NCBI RefSeq assembly: GCF_000373645.1
Contig: NZ_KB892068.1
Span: forward strand, 87,369-151,368
Length of the DNA: 64,000 nt
Direction: 5' to 3'
From: Streptomyces sp. ATexAB-D23
GTDB taxonomy: Bacteria > Actinomycetota > Actinomycetes > Streptomycetales > Streptomycetaceae
The notes under the pieces are model-generated. The model saw only the letters and a list, made by a program, of their open reading frames with translations. It was not told the origin of the DNA and ran no database searches. The translations under genes were made by a program, and so were the position numbers. Shown here piece by piece: positions 33,422-41,636 of the stretch (its first letter is position 1; each line of letters begins with the position of its first letter).

Positions 33422-35368
33422 GTGCTGTTCCAACTGCTCGGGCCCCTGAGCATCACCGATGGGCGGGACGTCGTGGTTCTCCCGCCCTCCAAGCCGACCG
33501 CGCTCCTGGCCGCCCTGCTCATCCGGCCGGGGCGGGTCGTCTCCACCGACCACCTGCAAGAAGCCGTCTGGGGCGAGGAGCAGCCCACGACGGCCAAGGC
33601 CGCGCTACAGAGCTGTGTGCTCCGGCTGCGCCGGATCTTCGCCAAGTACGGCATCGAGGACCAGGCCGTCGTGGCGGTCGCCGGCGGCTACCGCATCCAC
33701 GCCGACGCCGAGACCCTCGACCTGCTCCACTTCCGGCAGCTCGTCGGCCGGGCCGCGACGGCCGGTGAGGACTCCGAGCTGTACACCCTGCGGGCCGCAC
33801 TCGCCCTCTGGCAGGGGCCGCTGCTCGCCAACGTGCCCTCCGGGCTGCTGCACCGGGACGAGGTGCCACGGCTGGCGGAGGAGCGCCTGCGGGTCCTGGA
33901 ACGGGTCTGCGACATCGAACTGGAACACGGCCGCTGCCGCGAAACTCTTGTTGATCTATGGGAAGTTACGCGCGTATACCCGGCTCACGAGCGGTTTTCC
34001 GAGCAGCTGATGCTGGCCCTGTACCGGACCGGGCGGCAAACGGAGGCGCTGTCGGAGTACCGGAGGATCAAGACGTACCTGCGCGAGGAACTCGGCGTCG
34101 ACCCCCGGCCCGGACTCCAGCGCCTGGAACTGGCGATCCTGCGGGGCGACGAGCTGGGCGCCCCGGACACCGGGCACGCCCCCGTCTCGCTCGTGTCCCC
34201 CACCGCCCCGCCGGCCCCGCTTCCGCCGGCCGTCCCGGGCGGGGGCGGAGCCGTGTCCCGCCCCGGCGGCGGTACGGCGGTGGCGCCCCTCCCCGCGGTG
34301 CCCGGCTTCACCGGCCGGCGGAGGCAGGTGGAGGAGCTGGTCGCCCTGCTGACGGACACCGGCCCCGCCCTGTTCGGCGCCGACGGGGACGGCCACTCCT
34401 TCGACGGGCGGCCCGGTACGGGGCCCGAGCGGGCCCCGGTGGCCGTGCTCTCCGGGGCGCCCGGCATCGGCAAGACCGCGCTCGCCCTGCACGTGGCGCG
34501 CCTGGTGGGCGGGGACTTCCCGGGCGGCTGCCTGCTGCTGCCGCTGACCCTGCCCGACGGCACCCCGCGCCCGACGGAGGAGGCCGCGGCCGAACTCCGC
34601 GACGCGCTGCCCGCCCCGGCCGGCGCCGGGCGGGGCCGCACCCTGCTGATCCTCGACGACGTCGTCCACCCCGACCAGGTGCGCCCCCTGCTCACCGCCA
34701 ACGCGGGCGGCGCCGCGATCGTCACCAGCCGGATGGGGCTGGCCGCCCTCGTCGCCACGCACGGCGGAACCGTGCACCGGCTCGGCGCGCTCGGCCCCGA
34801 GGAGTCGGAAGCCCTGCTCACCGCCGTACTGGGCCGGGAACGTGTCGCCGCCGAGCCGTCGGCCGCACGGCTGCTGGCCTCGGTGTGCGGGCACCACCCG
34901 CTCGCCCTGCGGATCGCCGCCGCCCGGCTGCTCACCCGGCCCCTCCTCAAGCTGGCCGACTGCGCGGACTGGCTCCGGCACGACCTGCCGGGCCGCCTCA
35001 GCCTGGCCGACGACCCCCGGATGTCCGTACCCCTGACCCTGGACGAGGCCCTGGGCCGGCTCCCCCCGGTGCTGGCCGAAGCGCATCTGCGGCTCGGGGC
35101 GGCGACGCACGGCCGGCTCACCACGGATCTGGCCGCCGCCGTTCTCGGCGTTCCGTGGGAGACGGCCGAAGACGTGATGGAACGGCTCCTCGACGCGGGC
35201 CTCCTGGAGGAGGAACACCCCGGCGCCTTCCGGATGCACGAACTGCTGCGCGCACACGCCCGGCGCGCGACCGCCCCCTCCGTCGGCCATGCCCCGGCCC
35301 TCCTGCGCCCGCCGCGGCGCGGGGAGACACCCCAGGCGGGCAGTACCCGTCCCACCGCCCTGCGGTGA
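33422..35368 (+). CDS. AfsR/SARP-family regulator with NB-ARC domain
   Basis: 648 aa; GTG at 33422. An OmpR-like DNA-binding domain (FQLLGPLSITDGRDVV, then VSTDHLQEAVWGEEQP) and a bacterial transcriptional activator domain (about residues 95-240, ending YLREELGVDPRPGLQRLE) make up the SARP part. A linker leads to an NB-ARC module with Walker A SGAPGIGKTALALHVA near residue 345. It lacks the TPR tail of full-length AfsR. SARPs activate cluster promoters by binding direct heptamer repeats. A short block near 33942-33980 uses rare codons (CTT, GTT, CTA) unlike the rest of the gene. It is the probable pathway activator for the downstream operon. Confidence 0.9.
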   Translation: MLFQLLGPLSITDGRDVVVLPPSKPTALLAALLIRPGRVVSTDHLQEAVWGEEQPTTAKAALQSCVLRLRRIFAKYGIEDQAVVAVAGGYRIHADAETLDLLHFRQLVGRAATAGEDSELYTLRAALALWQGPLLANVPSGLLHRDEVPRLAEERLRVLERVCDIELEHGRCRETLVDLWEVTRVYPAHERFSEQLMLALYRTGRQTEALSEYRRIKTYLREELGVDPRPGLQRLELAILRGDELGAPDTGHAPVSLVSPTAPPAPLPPAVPGGGGAVSRPGGGTAVAPLPAVPGFTGRRRQVEELVALLTDTGPALFGADGDGHSFDGRPGTGPERAPVAVLSGAPGIGKTALALHVARLVGGDFPGGCLLLPLTLPDGTPRPTEEAAAELRDALPAPAGAGRGRTLLILDDVVHPDQVRPLLTANAGGAAIVTSRMGLAALVATHGGTVHRLGALGPEESEALLTAVLGRERVAAEPSAARLLASVCGHHPLALRIAAARLLTRPLLKLADCADWLRHDLPGRLSLADDPRMSVPLTLDEALGRLPPVLAEAHLRLGAATHGRLTTDLAAAVLGVPWETAEDVMERLLDAGLLEEEHPGAFRMHELLRAHARRATAPSVGHAPALLRPPRRGETPQAGSTRPTALR

Positions 35369-35470
35369 CACCCCGTCACCGCACTGTGGACACCACCCCC
35401 CGTGTCCCCCCGGACCGGCCACCCGGCGCCTGAGCCCCGGATCCGGCAGCCTCCGCCCGACCGTGCCCGG

Positions 35471-35637
35471 ACCAGCACCACATGCACCACATGCACCACA
35501 CACACCACATGCACCACACGCGCATCACGAGTACCACCAGCACCTCCAGCACCACCAGCGCCGCGAGCACCCCCAGCGCCACGAGCACCTCCAGCACCGC
35601 CAGCACCCCCAGCACCACCAGCACCACCAGCACCGCC
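35471..35637 (+). repeat. Low-complexity CACCAC / CACCAGCAC tract upstream of the operon
   Basis: The 385 bp between the SARP gene and the leader-binding gene contain about 165 bp of imperfect short tandem repeats: first CACCACATG units, then CACCAGCACC- and CACCTCCAGC-type units. The strand asymmetry is extreme, with almost no G in long parts except at AGC. An ORF over it (35482-35745) would encode a His- then Ser/Thr-rich peptide (THHMHH, then TSTTSTSSTTSAASTPSAT) that ends 8 bases before the next start. It could be an untranslated leader that affects operon expression, or a leader ORF; neither is proven. Confidence 0.7.
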
Positions 35638-35752
35638 CATGACACCCGGCACCACCCGCTCCGTACTCCCCCCTACGCCCCTACAGCCGGACAGGGCGGC
35701 CCGTGCCCCGGGCCGGCCGTCCCACCCCCAGAACAAGAGGTGTGACGCACCC

Positions 35753-38041
35753 ATGGCAGCAACGCCGTACACAGAGACCGCAGGGACCCGGCCACGAGTC
35801 CGCCGTGACGTCCTGTTCACCGAGACACCCGACGGCGTGATCTTCCACAACGCCGACGGAGGGTTCCGGCTCACCGCCAGGTCCGGCTACCGGTTCGCCA
35901 CGCTCATCGTGCCCCACCTGGACGGCAGTAGATCCGTCGAGGAGATCTGCGAGGGCTTCGGCGACCGGCAGAAGGCGATGGTCGGCGAACTCGTGCAGGC
36001 CCTCTACGCGCGCGGCTTCGCCCGCCCCGTACCGGCACCGGACGAATCGGCGGCCCTGCGGACGGCCCCCGCCCCCGCCGAGCGCTTCGCCCAGCAGATC
36101 GCCTACGTCGACCACTACGCGGACGACGCCGACGCCCGGTTCGCCCGCTACCGCGCCACCCGGGTCGCCGTGCTCGGCGACGGTCCGGTGGCCCGCTGGT
36201 GCGTGCTGTCGCTCATCCGCAACGGCTGCGCCACCATCGGCGTCGATCCCGCCCTCGTCGACGGCTCCGGGGGCACCACGGCCGAGGAGTTCGCGGAGGT
36301 CCACCGGGAGGCAGCCCGGCTGGCCGAGGAGGACTGCCCCGTCGAGCTGTCCGTGCTCCCCGAGCCGCCCGCCCCCGGGGCCGCCGGCGACGGCTGGGCG
36401 GCGTACGGGGGGTACGACTTCGTCGTCACCGCGGCCGGTCCCCATGTGCCGGGCACCGTGCTGTCGTTGCTGCGGGAAGGGGTGCCCGAGGGGCGGACGC
36501 TGCTCCCGGCGTGGACGTTCCAGGGCCGGGCCGTCGTCGGGCCGGTCATGACCTCCCGGGCGGCGGCCTGCTGGGCCTGCGCGGCCCTGCGGCTGGGCGC
36601 GGCCGGCGGTGCGGCCGACGCGGCGGCGGCCGGGCTCTGGAGCGGGCTGGCCCTCGGCACCGGCACCCCCGGCGCCCAGCCCTCGGGCCCGCTCGCGGCG
36701 ATGCTCGGCAACCTGCTCGGCTACGAGGTGTTCCGCCTGGTCACCGACGCGCTGCCGGCCGAGACCCGTGACCGGCTGCTCATCCAGGACATGGCCTCCT
36801 TCGACGTGGCGTCGGAGCCGCTGCTGCCGCACCCCGCCTGCCCGTTCTGCGCGCTCCCGGCCGCCCTTCCCGAGCCGGTCGACCTGGCCTCCGCTCCGGC
36901 CCGCCCGGCGTTCCTCCCGACCGTGGCCACCGCCCCCGACGACGAGGCCGCGCAGGGCCCGCTCGCCGAACTCGAACGCCGCTCCGCCCTCGTCCGCCCG
37001 CACGCCGGGGTGTTCACCGCCTACGCCGACGAGCGGCTGACCCAGACCCCGCTGAAGGTGGGCGCGGTCGTCCTGGGCGGCCTGGGTACCCCCGGCCCGA
37101 GGACGGTCACCGCCTTCGACGTCCACCACACCGCCGGGGCCCGGCTGCGGGCGCTGAACGCCGCCGCCACGGTCTACGCCGAGCACGTGGTGCCCGCGCC
37201 GGGACCCGACGACGCCACGGCGGAGCTGCCCGCCGTGGACCCGGACACCCTCACCGTCGCCTCCGGGACCGGCGGGACCGGGGCGGCCACCCGCTGGACG
37301 GCGGCCGTCTCCCTGCTCACCAAGGAGGCGGTGCGGGTGCCGGCGGGCGCGGTGCGCCCCTTCGGCGCGGACAACGCGGACCGGCGCTTCGAACCCACCC
37401 GGGCCGGTGCGGGGGCCGGTGCGGACCTGCCCGAGGCCGCCGCGGCCGGCCTGCTGTCGGCGCTCGCCCACGACGCGCTGCGCCGGGCCGTACGGGGAGC
37501 CGGAGCGGTCTGCGTGATCACGCCCGAGACGCTCGGCGAAGAGCCCGAACCGGTGTTCCTGCTGCGGTCGGCGGCCCACCTCGGCCTCACCGTCGAGCTG
37601 CTGGACCTCGGCGAGCGGGCGCACTCCGGGGCTTCGGTCGTCCTCGCCAGGACGACCGGCACCTCCGCCCCCGCCCTCTGGGCCGTCGGCGCGGCCCCGG
37701 ACCTCGCCTCGGCTGCCGTGGACGCCCTGCGGGACCTGCTCGGCGAGGCGCAGACGGCCGACGGGCGGGCGGAGTCCGCCGACGGCACGGGCGCCCTGGA
37801 CACCGGGGACCCGCTGCTGCGCGACCTGGACCCGGCGCTCGTCCCGGTCACCTCCGGACAGCCCGCCGCCCCGGACACCCCGGCCGGCGGGAACGACGCC
37901 GGGTGGACCCGCGTCCTGGAACGCCTCGCCGCCGCCGGGCGGGACGCCCTGGTCGTGCCCACCCACGCCGCCGACCTGCCGACCGCGGGCATCCACACCG
38001 TCCGCGTCCTGCTCACCCGGGCGGCCGCCGATGCCGGCTGA
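35753..38041 (+). CDS. TOMM leader-binding / E1-like cyclodehydratase partner
   Basis: 762 aa from the ATG at 35753 with AGAGGTGTG upstream. The N-terminus (about 15-90) looks like a PqqD-type RRE that grips the precursor leader (DGSRSVEEICEGFGDRQKAM). A large E1/ThiF-like region follows, with GDGPVARWCVLSLIRNGCAT and two CxxC pairs (ACWACAAL and PACPFCALP), which should bind one zinc. This matches the ocin-ThiF-like proteins that bring precursor to YcaO cyclodehydratases in azole RiPP and thiopeptide pathways. It does not have the whole active E1 set and acts as a docking scaffold. The YcaO gene overlaps its end by 11 bases. Confidence 0.85.
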   Translation: MAATPYTETAGTRPRVRRDVLFTETPDGVIFHNADGGFRLTARSGYRFATLIVPHLDGSRSVEEICEGFGDRQKAMVGELVQALYARGFARPVPAPDESAALRTAPAPAERFAQQIAYVDHYADDADARFARYRATRVAVLGDGPVARWCVLSLIRNGCATIGVDPALVDGSGGTTAEEFAEVHREAARLAEEDCPVELSVLPEPPAPGAAGDGWAAYGGYDFVVTAAGPHVPGTVLSLLREGVPEGRTLLPAWTFQGRAVVGPVMTSRAAACWACAALRLGAAGGAADAAAAGLWSGLALGTGTPGAQPSGPLAAMLGNLLGYEVFRLVTDALPAETRDRLLIQDMASFDVASEPLLPHPACPFCALPAALPEPVDLASAPARPAFLPTVATAPDDEAAQGPLAELERRSALVRPHAGVFTAYADERLTQTPLKVGAVVLGGLGTPGPRTVTAFDVHHTAGARLRALNAAATVYAEHVVPAPGPDDATAELPAVDPDTLTVASGTGGTGAATRWTAAVSLLTKEAVRVPAGAVRPFGADNADRRFEPTRAGAGAGADLPEAAAAGLLSALAHDALRRAVRGAGAVCVITPETLGEEPEPVFLLRSAAHLGLTVELLDLGERAHSGASVVLARTTGTSAPALWAVGAAPDLASAAVDALRDLLGEAQTADGRAESADGTGALDTGDPLLRDLDPALVPVTSGQPAAPDTPAGGNDAGWTRVLERLAAAGRDALVVPTHAADLPTAGIHTVRVLLTRAAADAG

Positions 38042-39944
38042 GACCGCCGTACGCCCCCGGCCGGCCGAGCCCTCCGAAGCCGTCGACCGGTTCGCCGCGG
38101 CCCTGCGGGACGCGCTCGGTGAGACCGGTTGCGCGCAGCCCGTGACCGTGGCGCGGCTCGGCGTCCGGGACGCGTACGCGCCGGCCGGCGCCACGGGCGG
38201 GGACACCCCGGCCGACGGCGCCCTGCCCGTCCATCTGTACGGCCGCCAGGTGCTGATCGGGCCGTGGCCCGCCCCGGACGGGCGCGCGGGGTGCGGGACC
38301 TGTCTCGCGCGCCGCTGGCAGGGCGTGCGCTCGGTGTCCCTGCGCGAGGGCCTCGAACTGGGCAACGGCACCCGGCCGGTGGGCGACTGGCCGTACGGCA
38401 CGGCCTTCGCCGTCACCGCCGTCACCGCCCTGGTGGCGGGGCTCGCCGGGGCGGAGCCGGAGCCCGGACCGTACCCCCGGGTCCATCTGCTGGACCTGGA
38501 CGCCATGACCGTACGCAGCCACCCCCTCGTCCCCGACCCGGAGTGCCCCGGCTGCTCCACGCCCCGGCCCGACACCGCCGAGGCCGCCGCGCTCACCCTG
38601 CGGCCGGCGCCCCCGTACCGGCCGGGTGTCTTCCGGGTGCGGCGGGTGGAGGACTACCGGCTGCCGGAGGACGCCTTCGTCAACCCGCACTGGGGCGCGC
38701 TCGGTTCCTCGGTGATCTGCGACGTCGCCTCCACCACCACGTCCGCCACCGTCGGCTGCTTCTCGACCCGCTCCGGGGACTACCTCCGGGAGACGTTCTG
38801 GGGCGGCCACGCGGACACGTACGCCCACAGCCGGAGCATCGGGGTCCTGGAGGCGCTGGAGCGCTACGCCGGGATGCGGGCCCGTGCCAGGACCACCCGT
38901 CTCACCGCCTCCCTCGACGAGCTGGGCCCCGACGCAGTCGATCCGCGCGAAACCGGGCTGTACGCCGAGGAGTTCCACACGGCCAACCCCCGGGTGCGGC
39001 CGTTCGCCCCCGACCGGAAGATCCCCTGGGTGTGGGGCTGGTCGCTCCGCGACGACCGCCCGCGCCCGGTCCCCGAGATCCTCGCCTACTACCACGCGCC
39101 CGGCCTGGAGAACCGGTTCGTGCAGGAGAGCTCCAACGGCTGCGCCTCGGGCGGCAGTACGGAGGAGGCCGTCTACTTCGGCCTGATGGAGGTCATCGAG
39201 CGGGACGCCTTCCTGCTCTCCTGGTACGGGCAGGTGCCGCTGCGCGAGATCGACCCGTCGACCAGCTCCCGCCCCGCCACCCGGCACATGGTGGACCGGC
39301 TGGCCATGTACGGCTACCGGGCCCGCTTCTTCGACACCCGGATCAGCTTCCCCGTCCCCGTGGTCACCGGCTGCGCCGAACGCTTCGACGGCGCCACCGG
39401 CCGGATGTGCTTCGGCGCGGGCGCCGGGCTCGACCCCGAATCCGCCCTGGACTCCGCGCTCTGCGAGATCGCCACCGACGCGGTCAACCTCGTCGGCCGG
39501 ACGCTGCGGGACGAGGAACGGCTGCGCGCCATGGCCACCGACTTCGACCGGGTCACCACCCTCCACGACCACCCGCTGTCCTACGGAATTCCCGAGATGG
39601 GCCGGCACGCCGACTTCCTGCTGCGGCAGCCCGGACCCCGCCCGCCGCTCGCCGTCGCCGACCTGGCCTGGCCGGACACCGGGGGCGCGCAGGCCACCCC
39701 CGACCTGCGCGCCGACCTGCTGCGCGCGGTCGGCGCCGTCACCGCCGCCGGATACGACGTGGTCGTCGTCGACCAGACCCTGCCCGAGCAGCGCGCGCTC
39801 GGACTGCACACCGTCAAGGTGCTGGTCCCGGGGCTGCTCCCCATCGACTTCGGCTGGTCCCGCCAGCGCGCCCGGCACATGCCCCGGATGCGGACCACCC
39901 TCGGCCCCGCCGGACTCAACCCCGCACCCCACCCGTTCCCATGA
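38031..39944 (+). CDS. YcaO-domain cyclodehydratase (first paralogue)
   Basis: 637 aa; ATG at 38031 overlaps the preceding stop. An N-terminal partner-like domain has two CxxC pairs (GCGTCLARRW, ECPGCSTPRP). The C-terminal YcaO domain carries the ATP/Mg signature (SNGCASGGSTEEAV, then FGLMEVIERDAFLLSWYG) and ends with the Pro-rich tail NPAPHPFP, needed by azoline-forming YcaO enzymes. It uses ATP to turn Cys, and perhaps Ser/Thr, of the core into thiazolines or oxazolines. It works with the E1-like partner upstream and the SagB dehydrogenase downstream. A second YcaO of the same layout is at 48473-50440. Confidence 0.92.
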   Translation: MPAETAVRPRPAEPSEAVDRFAAALRDALGETGCAQPVTVARLGVRDAYAPAGATGGDTPADGALPVHLYGRQVLIGPWPAPDGRAGCGTCLARRWQGVRSVSLREGLELGNGTRPVGDWPYGTAFAVTAVTALVAGLAGAEPEPGPYPRVHLLDLDAMTVRSHPLVPDPECPGCSTPRPDTAEAAALTLRPAPPYRPGVFRVRRVEDYRLPEDAFVNPHWGALGSSVICDVASTTTSATVGCFSTRSGDYLRETFWGGHADTYAHSRSIGVLEALERYAGMRARARTTRLTASLDELGPDAVDPRETGLYAEEFHTANPRVRPFAPDRKIPWVWGWSLRDDRPRPVPEILAYYHAPGLENRFVQESSNGCASGGSTEEAVYFGLMEVIERDAFLLSWYGQVPLREIDPSTSSRPATRHMVDRLAMYGYRARFFDTRISFPVPVVTGCAERFDGATGRMCFGAGAGLDPESALDSALCEIATDAVNLVGRTLRDEERLRAMATDFDRVTTLHDHPLSYGIPEMGRHADFLLRQPGPRPPLAVADLAWPDTGGAQATPDLRADLLRAVGAVTAAGYDVVVVDQTLPEQRALGLHTVKVLVPGLLPIDFGWSRQRARHMPRMRTTLGPAGLNPAPHPFP

Positions 39945-39988
39945 CCGCACGTCAGCTCCGCCCGCCCATCCGAGAGGGGACCGACCCC

Positions 39989-41623
39989 ATGGGATACGCC
40001 CATGAGTACGCCGACGCCGTCCTGCACCGCGGCCGCATCCCGATGGAGCCCGCCGACTTCGTCCCCGACTGGCCCGACGCCCCGCGCAGGGGCAAGTTCT
40101 ACCCGGGCGTGGAGCCCTACGCCCTCCCCGACGGCGACGGCCTCCCGGACGCCCCGGCCGCACGCGGTCTGCTGCCCGCCCCGGACGGCGGCAGGGCGGC
40201 GGACGACCCGGCCGGCTTCACCCTCCCGCTGCTGTCCGCGATGCTCAAGGACTCCTACGGGCTGACCGGCCGCCGCCTCGGCATCCAGGCCAACAGCGAC
40301 CTGTCCGGGCTGCCGCTGCACACCCACGCCAACTGGTCCCGGGGCACCGCGGGCGGCGGCGGCCTCTACCCGGTCAGCATCTACTGGGCGTCCGGCCCGT
40401 CCGGCCCGCTGACCCCCGGCATCCACTACTACGACGTCCAGCGGCACGCCGTGCAGCGGGTGCTGACCGGCGACGTCTCGGCCCGCGTCCGGGAGGCGCT
40501 CGGGCCGGACGCCCCCGCCGAGGCCCGGGAGACCGACCAGTACCTGATCCTCGGAGTCAAGTACTGGCAGAACGCGTTCAAGTACAACAGCTTCTCCTAC
40601 CACGTGGTCTCCACCGACCTGGGCACCCTCGTGCAGACCTGGCGGATCTGGGCGGGCGCCCGGGGCCTCGTCACCTCGCCCGTGCTGTGGTTCGACGAGC
40701 CCCGGCTGAACGGCCTCCTCGGCACCGAGGGCGAGGAGGAGGGCGTGTTCGCCGTCGTCCCGCTGCGCTGGGACGCCCCGGCCCCGGCCGCCGCGGCGGC
40801 CCCCGCGGGACCCGACCCGGCCGTCCGCCACCGGGACGCCGAACGGTCGCGCACCGTGCTGGAGTTCCCCACGCTCCTCGCCATGCACGCCGCGACCACC
40901 CAGGGTGCGACGGACCGCCCCGCCCCCGGGGCGCTGGCCGCCGCCGCCGCGCCGCCCGCCCCGGCGGGCGGCACCCGCATCGCCCTCCCGGCCCCGGTCT
41001 TCCCCGCCGTCCCCGTGCGGCACGCCCTGCGCACCCGGCGCAGCAGCTTCGGCCGCTTCGACTCGGCGAACCCCGTCACGCCCGACCAGCTCTCCGCCGT
41101 CCTCGCGGCCTGCGCCGGGACCTCGCTGCCCAGCGAGGCGGACCCGGACGGGGCGGTGCGGCAGGCCCGGATGTACGCCTTCGTCAACCACGTCGAGTCC
41201 ATCGAGCCGGGCGCGTACGTCTACGACCCCGAGGCGGGCGAGCTGCGGCTCGTCGAGGCGGGGCCGCAGGGGGCGTTCCTCCAGGACAACTACTTCCTCG
41301 CCAACTACAACCTGGAGCAGGCGGGGGCCGTCCTCGTGCCGACCGTCCGCACCACGGCCGTGCTGGACGCGGTCGGGGACCGCGGCTACCGTCTGGCGGC
41401 CGGAACGGCGGGCGCCGTGGCCCAGACGTTCTACGTGGCCGCCGCCGCGCTCGGGCTCGGCGCGGGCGTCGCCCTGGGCTTCGACAACATCTCGTTCATC
41501 GAGAAGCTCGGCCTGGACCGTGTCCGCGACGTCCCGGGCGACGGCGACGAGGCACCCCTGCTGATCATGCCGCTCGGCAACGAGCGCCCCCGGCCCGCCG
41601 ACTTCCGGCACGAGATCGCCTGA
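39989..41623 (+). CDS. SagB-type azoline dehydrogenase (tandem nitroreductase fold)
   Basis: 544 aa from the ATG at 39989, with GAGAGGGGAC upstream; an ATG at 39941 overlapping the previous stop would give 560 aa and cannot be excluded. Two nitroreductase-like halves are visible: the first around YGLTGRRLGIQANSDLSGLP and GGGGLYPVSIYWAS, the second with RTRRSSFGRF (FMN phosphate site) and GAVAQTFYVAAAALGLGAG. SagB/McbC enzymes use FMN to oxidise azolines to azoles. No extra elimination domain is fused, unlike LazF of the lactazole pathway. A position between YcaO and LanB genes is typical of thiopeptide and goadsporin-type operons. Confidence 0.9.
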   Translation: MGYAHEYADAVLHRGRIPMEPADFVPDWPDAPRRGKFYPGVEPYALPDGDGLPDAPAARGLLPAPDGGRAADDPAGFTLPLLSAMLKDSYGLTGRRLGIQANSDLSGLPLHTHANWSRGTAGGGGLYPVSIYWASGPSGPLTPGIHYYDVQRHAVQRVLTGDVSARVREALGPDAPAEARETDQYLILGVKYWQNAFKYNSFSYHVVSTDLGTLVQTWRIWAGARGLVTSPVLWFDEPRLNGLLGTEGEEEGVFAVVPLRWDAPAPAAAAAPAGPDPAVRHRDAERSRTVLEFPTLLAMHAATTQGATDRPAPGALAAAAAPPAPAGGTRIALPAPVFPAVPVRHALRTRRSSFGRFDSANPVTPDQLSAVLAACAGTSLPSEADPDGAVRQARMYAFVNHVESIEPGAYVYDPEAGELRLVEAGPQGAFLQDNYFLANYNLEQAGAVLVPTVRTTAVLDAVGDRGYRLAAGTAGAVAQTFYVAAAALGLGAGVALGFDNISFIEKLGLDRVRDVPGDGDEAPLLIMPLGNERPRPADFRHEIA

Positions 41624-41636
41624 CGGGAACCCATCG

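Noticed and set aside
35482..35745. Ser/Thr-rich ORF as a third RiPP precursor
   Set aside because: It has no leader like the two real precursors, no Cys in the Ser/Thr part and consists of short DNA repeats. It is described as a repeat with an open question, not as a precursor.
35681..38596. Very long minus-strand ORFs opposite the RiPP enzymes (up to 971 aa)
   Set aside because: They are shadows caused by high GC at third positions of the plus-strand genes; they have Gly/Arg/Ala-rich sequences with no family.
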